DNA of 64,000 nucleotides. Origin: Deltaproteobacteria bacterium HGW-Deltaproteobacteria-6 (GTDB lineage: Bacteria > Desulfobacterota > Syntrophia > Syntrophales > Smithellaceae). Shown here piece after piece: positions 1-8,766 of this stretch (its first letter is position 1; each line of letters opens with the position of its first letter). The position numbers and the translations under genes were made by a program. The stretch is taken from NCBI GenBank assembly GCA_002840435.1, contig PHAT01000009.1, positions 60,999 through 124,998 of the forward strand, in the 5' to 3' direction. The notes beneath the pieces are model-generated. The model was given only the letters and a program-made list of their open reading frames with translations, made no database searches and was not told the origin of the DNA.

Positions 1-1
1 G

Positions 2-901
2 TTTGAAACCTTTCCGATCTGGAATCTGCCGCTCAAACATCCCGTGAACGTCGCCTATGAAGCGGCCACCGCCGATATTCGCGATTTCAACCAGATCGAT
101 CCGCTGCATCTGGAGGCATACGGCGAAGCCTGGGTCAATTACAATCGTGATGTGGAAGTCTTTCCGGTGTTAAAGAGAATTCTGGAAAAAATCACCGGCG
201 AGGAGTCCTTCTATAAGTCTCCCACCGATATGGGCGTTAATCGCGCCGGATTTGCCATTATTAATGACGACGTCACAAAAGAAGCAGCCAAACAGGAAAT
301 CATCCGCCGTTATTTCCGTTACCGCTGCGAATATGCCATGGGATTTTCCGATAAGGAAACGGTGCAACGCGTTGAATTGTTTCTCAGCGATTTCAATCTG
401 AAACCGGAGGACAGACGCGTGGTAATGCCTGCGCGCAGGGCAGCCGAGGAAGCAATGGAACGCGACAGGGGGAATGAAGGAATCTTCTGCGGCGCGGCCA
501 TCGAGCTTGCCGACGGATCGATTATCACGGGCAACAACTCCCCCTTGATGCACGCGGCATCCAGTGTGGTGATCCACGCGATCAAACATCTGGCGGATAT
601 TCCCGAAAAAATCAAACTACTGCCGGCCAACATAACGGATTCGATCCGCAGGCTGAAAACTGAAATGCTGCACGAAAAGAATGTGAGTCTTGACCTGGAA
701 GAAGCGCTCATCGCGCTTGCCATCAGCGCCACAACCAATCCGGCGGCGGAACTGGCCCTGGAAAAATTAAAGGAATTGCAAAATTGCGAAGTTCACATGA
801 CCCACATTCCCACACCCGGCGATGAAGCGGGGCTGAGGAGAATGGGCGTGAATCTGACGACCGATCCGAATTTTTCGACCAACGATCTTTTTATTACATA
901 G
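2..901 (+). CDS. DUF1846 family protein, 5' truncated by window edge
   Basis: The reading frame is open from base 2, so this is the C-terminal ~299 residues of a longer gene. The family is usually about 490-500 residues, so roughly 200 N-terminal residues lie outside the window. A GTG at 44 is probably internal, because the upstream codons continue the same kind of protein sequence (TFPIWNLPLKHP). Recognition rests on overall resemblance to the DUF1846 C-terminal half, with conserved stretches around NYNRD, SPTDMGVN and GNNSPLMHAAS. The biochemical role of this family is not established. It ends with TAA and converges on a small membrane-protein gene with a 6-bp gap. Confidence 0.85.
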   Translation, partial: FETFPIWNLPLKHPVNVAYEAATADIRDFNQIDPLHLEAYGEAWVNYNRDVEVFPVLKRILEKITGEESFYKSPTDMGVNRAGFAIINDDVTKEAAKQEIIRRYFRYRCEYAMGFSDKETVQRVELFLSDFNLKPEDRRVVMPARRAAEEAMERDRGNEGIFCGAAIELADGSIITGNNSPLMHAASSVVIHAIKHLADIPEKIKLLPANITDSIRRLKTEMLHEKNVSLDLEEALIALAISATTNPAAELALEKLKELQNCEVHMTHIPTPGDEAGLRRMGVNLTTDPNFSTNDLFIT

Positions 902-907
902 CCAATA

Positions 908-1258
908 TTATTTGCCGGCGTCTTTCTTTGCGGTATCCAGCAATTTATTGATGTCCCCCGGTGCTTTTTTGGCTTTATCGGCTATGTTTTTGGTATCACG
1001 CCATAAACTGCTGAACTTATCCCACACCTGCTCTCCGCCGGTTTTGAAAGTCTGGACGGATTGCTTGATTTTGTCGGACATGGGTGCCGGGTCTTTGAAA
1101 AAATTAACCCCGCCAACCAGCAAAATGACGATTAAAAGAACGATCGCTAATTTAACAAATTTACTCAAAATAAAATACAGAATCATGATAACGGCAAAAA
1201 TCGTCAGCAGCGTAAAAACCGTCGGATGCGCCGTAAAATAAGCTGATATGGTTTCCAT
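908..1258 (-). CDS. small membrane protein, unknown function
   Basis: This is a 116-residue protein with two hydrophobic segments near residues 13-33 and 35-53, followed by a charged, Lys-rich tail of about 60 residues that looks helical. The start ATG at 1258 follows a GGGAG ribosome-binding site. It is convergent with the DUF1846 gene and stands apart from the + strand mtaB gene. I do not recognise a family. The topology suggests an inner-membrane hairpin with a soluble C-terminal helix, but no function can be assigned. Confidence 0.65.
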   Translation of the reverse strand: METISAYFTAHPTVFTLLTIFAVIMILYFILSKFVKLAIVLLIVILLVGGVNFFKDPAPMSDKIKQSVQTFKTGGEQVWDKFSSLWRDTKNIADKAKKAPGDINKLLDTAKKDAGK

Positions 1259-1409
1259 GTTGAAAGCTCCCTTCCCTTATTGTTGCTAGTTGTAATTGAT
1301 AATTTAACTCATTTTTATCATAAAATCCATTTTTTGTTTATCTTGACAAAGAGCAAGTTGCCTCATAGATAAAACGCCGGAATAAAATTAACAAAGGAAA
1401 CAAACACCA

Positions 1410-2738
1410 TTGAACAACGACGGAACGATCAGGAATGTCGGTCTGGCCACCTTAGGCTGCAAGGTTAATCAGTGTGACGCGGCGGCACTGACGCTTGATT
1501 TGCAATCTGCCGGTTTTACGACGGTGCCTTTTAATACCGTCGCCGACGCCTATATCATCAACACATGCAGCGTTACGGCTTTTGCGGATTTTCAGGCGCG
1601 TCAGCTCATCCGCAGGGCGCTGCGTTTAAATCCCCGCGCCCGCGTCATCGTGACCGGATGCTATGCACAGACACAGGCCGGAATGCTGTCTCAAATCGAC
1701 GGCGTCACCTGCGTTGTGGGCAATGATCAGAAGCATCGGATCGTCGAACTGCTGAATTATCCGGACCCCGGCCCGCCGGGCATCCTTGTCGGTGACATTG
1801 CGCTGCAAAAGCAATTTCTTTCCGCCCCGGCACCCGGGCTTGCCGGAAGAACCCGCGCATTTTTCAAGATTCAGGACGGCTGCAACGCCTTTTGCAGCTA
1901 TTGCATCGTGCCTTTCGCCCGCGGCAAAAGCCGCAGCCTGCCCGTGCCTGATTTGCTCGAAGGCGCGCAAAACTTTACCCGGCAGGACTATCAGGAAATT
2001 GTGCTCACCGGCATTCATCTGGGGTACTATGGTCATGACCTGCAGCCCGAAACCGATCTGCCCCGGACGCTTGCGACGTTGCTGTCTCAGAATCCAAAGG
2101 CAAGATTCCGGCTCAGTTCCATCGAACCAAACGAGATATCGGACGAGTTGCTTCACCTTTTTGGCGTGCACGAAAATCTTTGCCCTCACCTGCATATTCC
2201 ATTGCAAAGCGGCGATGATGACATTCTGAGAATGATGAAGCGCCGCTATGATACGGCATTCTATCGTTCGCTGATTGAGAAAGTGGCTCGCCGGGTAGCC
2301 GATGTCGCCATTGGAATTGACGTCATGGTCGGTTTTCCCGGTGAAGGGGAAAAGGAATTCGGCCACACCTTGCAGCTTCTATCCGATTTACCCTTAGCTT
2401 ATCTGCACGTCTTCCCCTATTCTGAACGGCCCGGCACCGCCGCGCTCGCCATCCAGCCCAAAGTTCCGGAAAAAGTTAAAAAAGAACGCGCCGCAATCCT
2501 GCGGGAACTGGGCGCAAAAAAAAGAGAAGCATTCGCCCTGCGGTTTCTGGGAAAGACTCTGCCGGTGCTGGTAGAACAAACCAAAGACAAAAAAACCGGT
2601 CTCGCCAAAGGTTTCTCACACAACTATCTTCCGGTAATACTGGACAAACACCCCTCTTCTTTAGTAAATAAGATCGTCGGGGTCGGGATCGAACATTACC
2701 GGGAAGGTAAACTTACAGGCAGGGTTGTTCATGAGTAA
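1410..2738 (+). CDS. mtaB: tRNA t6A37 methylthiotransferase MtaB
   Basis: This radical SAM enzyme adds a methylthio group to N6-threonylcarbamoyladenosine at position 37 of ANN-decoding tRNAs. The protein has 442 residues, normal for the family. The N-terminal methylthiotransferase domain shows its cluster cysteines in LGCKVNQC, INTCSVT and VTGCYAQ. The radical SAM motif is C158-x3-C162-x2-C165, and a TRAM-like region ends the protein. The start is TTG at 1410, preceded by AAAGGAAA. No better ATG lies before the conserved LATLGCKVN. The gene overlaps rnc by 8 bp, pointing to a cotranscribed RNA-modification and processing block. Confidence 0.93.
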   Translation: MNNDGTIRNVGLATLGCKVNQCDAAALTLDLQSAGFTTVPFNTVADAYIINTCSVTAFADFQARQLIRRALRLNPRARVIVTGCYAQTQAGMLSQIDGVTCVVGNDQKHRIVELLNYPDPGPPGILVGDIALQKQFLSAPAPGLAGRTRAFFKIQDGCNAFCSYCIVPFARGKSRSLPVPDLLEGAQNFTRQDYQEIVLTGIHLGYYGHDLQPETDLPRTLATLLSQNPKARFRLSSIEPNEISDELLHLFGVHENLCPHLHIPLQSGDDDILRMMKRRYDTAFYRSLIEKVARRVADVAIGIDVMVGFPGEGEKEFGHTLQLLSDLPLAYLHVFPYSERPGTAALAIQPKVPEKVKKERAAILRELGAKKREAFALRFLGKTLPVLVEQTKDKKTGLAKGFSHNYLPVILDKHPSSLVNKIVGVGIEHYREGKLTGRVVHE

Positions 2739-3435
2739 AGACAGAGAAAAAAGATTAACCGCTCTTCAGGAAAAGCTGCACTATGTTTTCCGCAATCCCG
2801 ATCTGCTTTCGACCGCTCTGACACACCGTTCCTATATCAATGAAAATCCGCAGCCGGGCGCAAGCGATAACGAAAGGCTCGAATTTCTGGGTGACGCGGT
2901 TCTGGGGCTTTGCGTCAGCGACCTGCTGATGAAAAAGCATGCCGATTCCGACGAAGGCACCCTTTCCAAAATCCGTTCTTTGCTGGTCAACGAAAAACCG
3001 CTGGCGGATCTGGCCGTAAAACTTAATCTGGGAGAATGCCTGCTCTTGGGAAAAGGTGAAGAAAACTCCGGCGGGCGCGCCAAAGAATCCCTTCTGGCCA
3101 ACGCGCTCGAAGCGGTCATTGCCGCAATTTACCTCGATTCCGGTTTCAGCAAAACAAAAACTTTCCTCAAGCAGCTTATGAAGCCTCTCTTGAATGACGA
3201 AACCCTGAATTTACAATGTTTCGATTATAAAACAGCTTTACAGGAACTGTGTCAGAGGAAATACAAATCCGCACCGCTCTATACCGTCCTTGACTCAAGC
3301 GGCCCTGATCACGACAAAACCTTTGAAGTGGAGGTAGTCGCAGGCGGCGATATCCGGCAAATCGGCCGGGGAAAAAACAAAAAAGACGCGCAAAAACAGG
3401 CGGCGCAAAAAGCCTGGGAAAGTCTGCATGAGTGA
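2731..3435 (+). CDS. rnc: ribonuclease III
   Basis: This endonuclease cleaves double-stranded RNA and matures rRNA precursors. The N-terminal catalytic domain carries the family signature NERLEFLGDAVLGL with its metal-binding acidic residues. A double-stranded RNA-binding domain occupies about the last 75 residues, ending KKDAQKQAAQKAWESL. At 234 residues the length is typical. I prefer ATG 2731 over the in-frame TTG at 2725, because the ATG directly precedes SKDREKR and the overlap with mtaB is then only 8 bp. The stop overlaps the start of the next gene in GTGA, so the two are probably translationally coupled. Confidence 0.95.
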   Translation: MSKDREKRLTALQEKLHYVFRNPDLLSTALTHRSYINENPQPGASDNERLEFLGDAVLGLCVSDLLMKKHADSDEGTLSKIRSLLVNEKPLADLAVKLNLGECLLLGKGEENSGGRAKESLLANALEAVIAAIYLDSGFSKTKTFLKQLMKPLLNDETLNLQCFDYKTALQELCQRKYKSAPLYTVLDSSGPDHDKTFEVEVVAGGDIRQIGRGKNKKDAQKQAAQKAWESLHE

Positions 3436-4520
3436 AGGCAGCGGCTGAAGTCCAAAATCCTGCGAAACCACTGATTATTCCGATCTTTATTATGAACGGC
3501 GGGTGTCCGCAGCACTGCATCTTCTGCAATGAAAAGATTGCCGCGGGAGATTTCGCTCCGGAAATTATCAGAAGTTTCTTCGACGCCGAAGTCGCCTCCT
3601 ATCTGCGCTGGAACAAAGACAAGCGCAGGCGCGTGGAAATCGCCTTTTACGGCGGCAATTTTACCGGCCTGGCCATTGACTATCAAAAGCGGCTCTTATC
3701 ATGGGCCGACACTTATCTGCAAACAGGGCAGGCAGACTCCATCCGGATTTCCACCAGACCGGACTACATTGATGACAACCACCTGGCTTTTTTACACGCC
3801 GCAGGCGTCAGAACCGTTGAAATCGGCGCTCAATCCTTCAATGATGACGTTCTCCGTACCGCTAATCGAGGTCATGACGGGCAAGCCACCATCCGGGCCA
3901 TGCAATTGCTCAAGGCCCGCGGCTTCCAGGCAGGCCTGCACCTGATGGCCGGCCTGCCCGGCGACACGCGCGAAAGCTTTATGGAAACATTGCTGCGTAC
4001 GGCTGAACTTCGACCAGATACCGCACGCATCCATCCGGTGCTCGTTTTTAAGGACACACCGCTCGCCTATGAATACCGTCTCGGACGCTATCAACCGCTC
4101 AGCCTGACCGAAGCGGTGAAGTGGTGTCATCTGGCCTGGGAGACGCTGACGCCAGCCGGCATCCATATCATCCGTTTCGGCCTGCAAATGACGTCTGAAA
4201 TGCATCAAGAGGGGGCTGTGCCGGCAGGCCCGATGCATCCGGCTTTCGGCAGCCTGGTCTATTCCGCAATCTTTTTTTCATATACGCTGAGATTGCTGCG
4301 GGATGTACCGAAACATACCGGGGTATTACACTTCAGTGTGGCCCAGCGTGACCTGTCCAATTTTCGCGGCCCGGGCAATAAGAATGTCGACGCAATAAAA
4401 AAGCTTTACCCTGACGCACGAATTGTTATAGACTCCGTCCGCGAAGGCCTTCTTGGGCACCTGTCGCTGAACACCGAAACAGAGGAATCTTTGTCTCTCG
4501 ATATTCCAGGAATCGCATAA
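3432..4520 (+). CDS. Elp3/YhcC-like radical SAM protein
   Basis: This 362-residue radical SAM protein has the SAM-cluster motif C25-x3-C29-x2-C32 (GCPQHCIFCN). Further conserved pieces of the Elp3-like fold are FYGGNFTGL, STRPDYID, EIGAQSFND and HLMAGLPGDT. Genes of this kind often lie next to rnc in bacteria and their substrate is unclear; a role in tRNA modification is possible but unproven. No acetyltransferase domain follows, so this is not a full Elp3. The start is GTG at 3432 in a 4-bp overlap with rnc. It lies 18 bp before era. Confidence 0.85.
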   Translation: MKAAAEVQNPAKPLIIPIFIMNGGCPQHCIFCNEKIAAGDFAPEIIRSFFDAEVASYLRWNKDKRRRVEIAFYGGNFTGLAIDYQKRLLSWADTYLQTGQADSIRISTRPDYIDDNHLAFLHAAGVRTVEIGAQSFNDDVLRTANRGHDGQATIRAMQLLKARGFQAGLHLMAGLPGDTRESFMETLLRTAELRPDTARIHPVLVFKDTPLAYEYRLGRYQPLSLTEAVKWCHLAWETLTPAGIHIIRFGLQMTSEMHQEGAVPAGPMHPAFGSLVYSAIFFSYTLRLLRDVPKHTGVLHFSVAQRDLSNFRGPGNKNVDAIKKLYPDARIVIDSVREGLLGHLSLNTETEESLSLDIPGIA

Positions 4521-4538
4521 AATCATTGGAGAATACTT

Positions 4539-5426
4539 GTGTTTAAATCCGGCTTTATCGCCATTTTAGGACGCCCGAATGTGGGCAAATCAACCTTTTT
4601 TAACGCGATTGTCGGCGACAAAATTTCCATCGTCGCCAACAAACCGCAAACCACGCGCAACCGCATCACAGGCATCAAGAACTTACCTGACGCACAGTTG
4701 ATCTTCCTGGACACGCCGGGAATGCACAAACCGAAAACGCCGCTCAACCGCGCCATGGTTCAGGCGGCACAGGATACAATCGGTGACACCGATCTTCTGC
4801 TCATGATCGTCGAAGCGGACAGCGCGATCGGCCCGCACGATCTTTTTCTGATCGAAGCGCTCGCCCCGGCCAGGGCGCCGGTGTTTCTGGCCATCAACAA
4901 GATCGACCGGGTTGAAAAACCCGCGCTGCTGCCACTGATCGATCAATACAGCAAACTTCATGACTTCGCCGGCATTTTCCCGATCTCCGCACTGAAAGGC
5001 AACGGCATCGACGAGTTGCTTTCCTGCCTGAAAGAGGCTCTCCCGGAAGGTCCGCAACTGTTCCCCGACGATATAGCGACTGACGCCACTGAAAGGTTTA
5101 TCGCCGGAGAGTTTATCCGGGAGCAGATTACGCTGCTGACGTCGCAGGAGATCCCGTACGTAACCGCTGTAACCATTGACGCGTTCAAGGAAGATGAAGA
5201 AAAAAATCTGATTCGCATCAGCGCCACCATTCATGTGGAAAAAGATTCGCAAAAAGCAATCATGATCGGCAAACAGGGCGGCATGCTGAAAAAAATCGGG
5301 ACGCAGGCCCGGCTGGCGATGGAAAAACTTTTCGGCGCGAAGGTTTTTCTGGAATTGTTTGTACGCGTCAAGAAAGACTGGACCAGCTCCGACAAAATGT
5401 TACGTGAGTTCGGACTTATCAAATAG
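4539..5426 (+). CDS. era: ribosome-assembly GTPase Era
   Basis: Era is a GTPase that binds the 3' end of 16S rRNA during small-subunit maturation. The 295-residue protein shows the P-loop GRPNVGKST at residues 11-19, switch and G3 motif DTPGMHKPK, G4 motif NKID, and a C-terminal KH domain with GKQGGMLKKIGTQAR. The start is GTG at 4539, preceded by TTGGAG. It lies between the radical SAM gene and der, 8 bp from der, within one + strand housekeeping run. Confidence 0.96.
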   Translation: MFKSGFIAILGRPNVGKSTFFNAIVGDKISIVANKPQTTRNRITGIKNLPDAQLIFLDTPGMHKPKTPLNRAMVQAAQDTIGDTDLLLMIVEADSAIGPHDLFLIEALAPARAPVFLAINKIDRVEKPALLPLIDQYSKLHDFAGIFPISALKGNGIDELLSCLKEALPEGPQLFPDDIATDATERFIAGEFIREQITLLTSQEIPYVTAVTIDAFKEDEEKNLIRISATIHVEKDSQKAIMIGKQGGMLKKIGTQARLAMEKLFGAKVFLELFVRVKKDWTSSDKMLREFGLIK

Positions 5427-5434
5427 AGGTTTCC

Positions 5435-6754
5435 ATGCAGGCAAAACCCGTCATCGCCATTGTCGGCCGCCCCAATGTGGGCAAATCAACGCTTTTCAAC
5501 CGTATTGCGGGAAAGCAGAAAGCCATCGTCATCGACGAACCGGGCGCCACACGTGACCGCAACTATATGGATTGCGTCTGGAACGATAAGGCTTTCACCC
5601 TGATTGACACCGGCGGATTTGAACCCGTCACGGAAGAGCGCATTTTGATCCAGATGCGCGAACAGACGAACCTGGCCATTGAAGAAGCGGACGTGATCAT
5701 TTTCCTGATGGACGGCAAAGCCGGCCTCACTCCGACGGACATCGAAATAGCGCGTCAACTGCGCAGCAGAAGCAAAAATGTATTTTACGCCGCCAACAAA
5801 GTGGACGGCGCGCGGCATGAAGAATTGCTCACCGAATTCTACCGGCTGGGCATCGATGAAATTTATCCGATCTCCGCTCAACACGGATTAGGCGTCGATG
5901 AACTGCTGGCGGTGCTGACGGAGGGTTTTCCCCAGGCTATTGAGAGCAAAGGCGATGAGGAAGAGCCCATTGCGGTGGCGATTGTCGGCAAGCCCAACGT
6001 CGGCAAATCATCACTCATCAATCTGATTTCCGGCAAGGAAAGAAGCATCGCCAACCCCACACCCGGCACTACGCGCGACGCCATCGACACGACCATCAAG
6101 GTACACGGCAAACAATATCTCCTGATTGACACGGCAGGGATCCGCCGGAAAAACAAGATCAGCCTGACGCTGGAGCAATACAGCGTCGTCCAGGCGTTAA
6201 AGACAATCAACCGCTGTGACATCGCCCTCGTGTTGATTGACGCGGAAGAAGGCATCACCGAACAGGACGCTAAAATTGTCGGTCTGGCTTACGAACGCGG
6301 GAAGGCCTGTATTATTGTCGTCAACAAATGGGATAAAATCGAAAAAGACAATGCCACCGTGGGCAAGTTTGTTGAAAAAATTCATGATCAAATCAAGTTC
6401 ATGGATTTTGCTCCGATCATTTTTATTTCCGCGCTGACCGGACAACGGGCGCCGAAAATATTTGACGTCATCAATGACGTTTATGCACAATATACCAAAC
6501 GGGTGGGAACCTCGCCGCTCAATGATCTGGTGGAAAAATCCGTCCGGAAAAATCCGATGGCGCGTTTTCAGAACCGGGCCATGGGCATTTCTTACGCGAC
6601 GCAAACCGGCATTAAACCGCCCACCTTTGTTTTCTTTGTCCCCCACGCCAAAGGCGTCCATTTTTCCTATGAACGCTATCTGATGAATTCCATCCGCGAA
6701 GAATTCGGCTTCGACAAAGTGCCGCTCAAACTGATCTTCCGCAAAAAGAGATAA
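5435..6754 (+). CDS. der: ribosome-assembly GTPase Der (EngA)
   Basis: Der has two tandem GTPase domains and a KH-like C-terminal domain and acts in large-subunit assembly. Both P-loops are visible (GRPNVGKST near residue 10 and GKPNVGKSS near 182), each followed by its G3 and G4 motifs (DTGG and NKVD; DTAG and NKWD). The length, 439 residues, is normal and the gene appears intact. The start is ATG at 5435 after AGAGGT. Its last 318 bp (from codon 335 to the stop) are repeated at 13406-13723, on the far side of the TonB cluster, so this 3' end may have been exchanged when the cluster arrived. Confidence 0.97.
   Translation: MQAKPVIAIVGRPNVGKSTLFNRIAGKQKAIVIDEPGATRDRNYMDCVWNDKAFTLIDTGGFEPVTEERILIQMREQTNLAIEEADVIIFLMDGKAGLTPTDIEIARQLRSRSKNVFYAANKVDGARHEELLTEFYRLGIDEIYPISAQHGLGVDELLAVLTEGFPQAIESKGDEEEPIAVAIVGKPNVGKSSLINLISGKERSIANPTPGTTRDAIDTTIKVHGKQYLLIDTAGIRRKNKISLTLEQYSVVQALKTINRCDIALVLIDAEEGITEQDAKIVGLAYERGKACIIVVNKWDKIEKDNATVGKFVEKIHDQIKFMDFAPIIFISALTGQRAPKIFDVINDVYAQYTKRVGTSPLNDLVEKSVRKNPMARFQNRAMGISYATQTGIKPPTFVFFVPHAKGVHFSYERYLMNSIREEFGFDKVPLKLIFRKKR
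6437..6754 (+). repeat. direct repeat, copy A (3' end of der)
   Basis: These 318 bp match 13406-13723 with no gaps and seven differences (about 98% identity). The match begins at the codon for residue 335 and stops at the stop codon (TAA here, TGA in the other copy). The flanking bases then diverge completely. The offset between copies is 6969 bp. The unit brackets the minus-strand metal-transport cluster. Confidence 0.95.
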
Positions 6755-6807
6755 TACCGGTCATTTTGCCCAACGGAGTAAATGTTTGTGAGCAGCGCGC
6801 TTGCCGC

Positions 6808-7584
6808 TCAATTTAATCGATACGTCACGGCCATTCTTATTTCCGCTCTGACGGGAGGTTTGGGGAAAGGCGCAACATTTTTCACCGTGTCAATCGCATT
6901 ACGATCCAGCATGGAAAATCCTGAACCATCGATGACTCTTACGTCGCGGACGCCGCCGTCTTCGCAAACAACGAAAGCGATCCTGACCTGTCCGCGCCAG
7001 CCCATCTTTCGCGCAATCTCCGGATATAAAATGCTGCCCGTGATCTTGTCACGTATATAAACGAAATGTTCTTTGAGATATACCGCTCTCGATTGTTCTA
7101 TGCTATCCGGGCGTCCCGGTGAAGATTGAACGGCCCTTGAGGTATCGGCGCCGCTCCGGGATGAATCGGCTGCTGCCGTCCGGTCAGAACCATCCACTGC
7201 CGGACGGTCTCCTGAACCGCTCGCCGAAACCGGCAAAAGCGTTTGCACCGCAGTCTCCCGGTTGGTGTTTTCAAAGGCCTGCGCCACATGATCAGCCCGG
7301 GATAATTCCGCCAAAGCGGCTTTATGGGGCTGGGAACGAGGAACGCTCTGTTGCCGGGTAATCGCTTTTTGCGGCAGAGCTTCGTCCGGCGGCTGTCGCA
7401 CGCTTGTCTTCTGATGCAATGAAGACTGATCCATCGCGGAAGATTCATGAACGCCGGCAAAGGTGAAGTCAATAATCATGGTCTTGTTCTTTACGACGGT
7501 GAAATATTGCAACAGGAAAAAAGCCAGGATAACTATTCCGTGAATACCGATCGACCAGACAACACCTTTTATTTGTAATGTCAT
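6808..7584 (-). CDS. tonB: TonB family energy transducer
   Basis: TonB couples the inner-membrane proton motive force, through ExbB/ExbD, to outer-membrane receptors. The 258-residue protein has one N-terminal membrane segment (about residues 10-27), a hydrophilic linker rich in Ser, Arg and Gln rather than the usual Pro repeats, and a C-terminal TonB domain (about 180-258) with YPEIARKMGWRGQVRIAF and a closing VTYRLN. It starts in an ATGA overlap with exbD. It is the last gene of the cluster and converges on der. The nearby receptor at 10291-12372 is its likely partner. Confidence 0.88.
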   Translation of the reverse strand: MTLQIKGVVWSIGIHGIVILAFFLLQYFTVVKNKTMIIDFTFAGVHESSAMDQSSLHQKTSVRQPPDEALPQKAITRQQSVPRSQPHKAALAELSRADHVAQAFENTNRETAVQTLLPVSASGSGDRPAVDGSDRTAAADSSRSGADTSRAVQSSPGRPDSIEQSRAVYLKEHFVYIRDKITGSILYPEIARKMGWRGQVRIAFVVCEDGGVRDVRVIDGSGFSMLDRNAIDTVKNVAPFPKPPVRAEIRMAVTYRLN

Positions 7585-7961
7585 TTTTTCACTTCCGTTT
7601 GCAGACTTATTTTTTTGAACCCCCTATTCTTGATCACATCCATCACATCAACGAATACCTGCAGGGCAATTCCCCTGTCGGCATGAATCAGGACGGGCAT
7701 CTCCGCGCTGAATGACCGGATTTCATCGGTAAGTTTAGTGAGCGGAACAGGTTTCGTGTTTAAATAAACAGCCCCCCGGCGGTCAATCTCAATTGATATG
7801 GTTTTAAGGGCGCCTGTTTCACGACTGGTTGAACCGGGCAGTTCCAGTGGGATAGCCCCCCGGGCAATGAACGTTGATGTCGTCAGAACAATGGTCAGCA
7901 GCACCAGCATGATATCAATAAACGGAATAACGTTGATGTAATCAAATTCCTTTTCTTCCAT
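7581..7961 (-). CDS. exbD: ExbD-type biopolymer transport protein
   Basis: This proton-channel subunit has one N-terminal membrane helix and a periplasmic domain. The helix carries the conserved proton-carrying Asp in NVIPFIDIMLVLL. I place the start at ATG 7961 (127 residues), because GGGAG lies just upstream. The longer frame from 7979 adds only MNGRLK with no ribosome-binding site. The gene overlaps exbB by 20 bp and tonB by 4 bp, so all three are probably translated together. Confidence 0.9.
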   Translation of the reverse strand: MEEKEFDYINVIPFIDIMLVLLTIVLTTSTFIARGAIPLELPGSTSRETGALKTISIEIDRRGAVYLNTKPVPLTKLTDEIRSFSAEMPVLIHADRGIALQVFVDVMDVIKNRGFKKISLQTEVKK

Positions 7962-8376
7962 TTTTAATCTCCCATTCAAAGACGAGTTCTTTGGCCTGTC
8001 TCACCAGAAAATTGTAAAAGGTTAAAATCGGGATAGCCACCATGAGTCCGACTGCCGTCGCTTTCATCGCCAGGGCGAGCCCCACCATAATCTTGCCGGT
8101 ATCCATAAAACCGTCATGACCCATCGTGTAAAAAGTCAGCATGATACCCAGAACCGTCCCGAGCAGGCCGATATACGGTGCATTGCTCGCAATGGTCGCC
8201 AGAATATGAAGCTTTCGGGTAAGCGCCAGCTCCAGGGATTTTTTGTCCGTAAACTCATCGAGGATCAGCCTTCTATAGTAAAGGCGTCTCTCGATAGCGA
8301 CAGCCAGAGCAATGAGACTCATCGTCACCAGAAGACCGATCACGCCATAATCAACAACCCCTTTCAGCCATTCCAT
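7942..8376 (-). CDS. exbB: ExbB/TolQ/MotA-family proton channel protein
   Basis: This 144-residue protein has three hydrophobic segments and the ExbB/TolQ signature SNAPYIGLLGTVLGIMLTF followed by MVGLALAMKATAVGLMVAIP. It is shorter than enterobacterial ExbB (about 240 residues), as in the compact form found in many anaerobes. The start at 8376 follows GGAG. It begins the exbB-exbD-tonB sub-operon, 153 bp after the small Cys protein gene, so a separate promoter in that gap is possible though none stands out. Confidence 0.9.
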   Translation of the reverse strand: MEWLKGVVDYGVIGLLVTMSLIALAVAIERRLYYRRLILDEFTDKKSLELALTRKLHILATIASNAPYIGLLGTVLGIMLTFYTMGHDGFMDTGKIMVGLALAMKATAVGLMVAIPILTFYNFLVRQAKELVFEWEIKNGRKGI

Positions 8377-8529
8377 ATTTTTTCTCCATGATATTCATTA
8401 TTATGAGGCGGATTCGGGGGCCTGCAGCATGCAGGACGCAGCCCCCGGGACCATGCCTGTTTCCTGCATTTCCCGCGGTTCACCGCCTCATGTTCATTTT
8501 GAGTCAATATTATTTGCATAGGTCCAATG

Positions 8530-8766
8530 TCATTTGTTTATCCGACCCTCAATGCATCCTTGTTTCGGCGGAATCGCGCAAGTCGTCGCCCTGCTTTTTC
8601 TTCCCATCGCACCCATGGCCATCAGAATGGCTGCAGCACCGCCAAAGCCCGCGCACTGAAAGCAGTTTGCGCAGCCACCGGTACAGCCGGCGGCAGGGAA
8701 AATGGCCGCAAAGGTTGTACCCAGCGCCGTCAGAAAAACCAGAATTTTACGCCCCCATTTTTTCAT
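8530..8766 (-). CDS. small membrane protein with a CxxxCxxCxxC motif
   Basis: This 78-residue product has a basic N-terminus, a hydrophobic segment (8-26), four cysteines spaced C28-x3-C32-x2-C35-x2-C38, and a second hydrophobic Gly/Ala-rich stretch. The spacing resembles an iron-sulfur or soft-metal site. Alternatively C28 follows AAG and could be a lipidation site. I recognise no family. The ATGA overlap with the ferredoxin gene upstream argues strongly that it is translated and belongs to the same operon. A role in metal or electron handling beside the membrane ferredoxin is inference. Confidence 0.65.
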   Translation of the reverse strand: MKKWGRKILVFLTALGTTFAAIFPAAGCTGGCANCFQCAGFGGAAAILMAMGAMGRKSRATTCAIPPKQGCIEGRINK

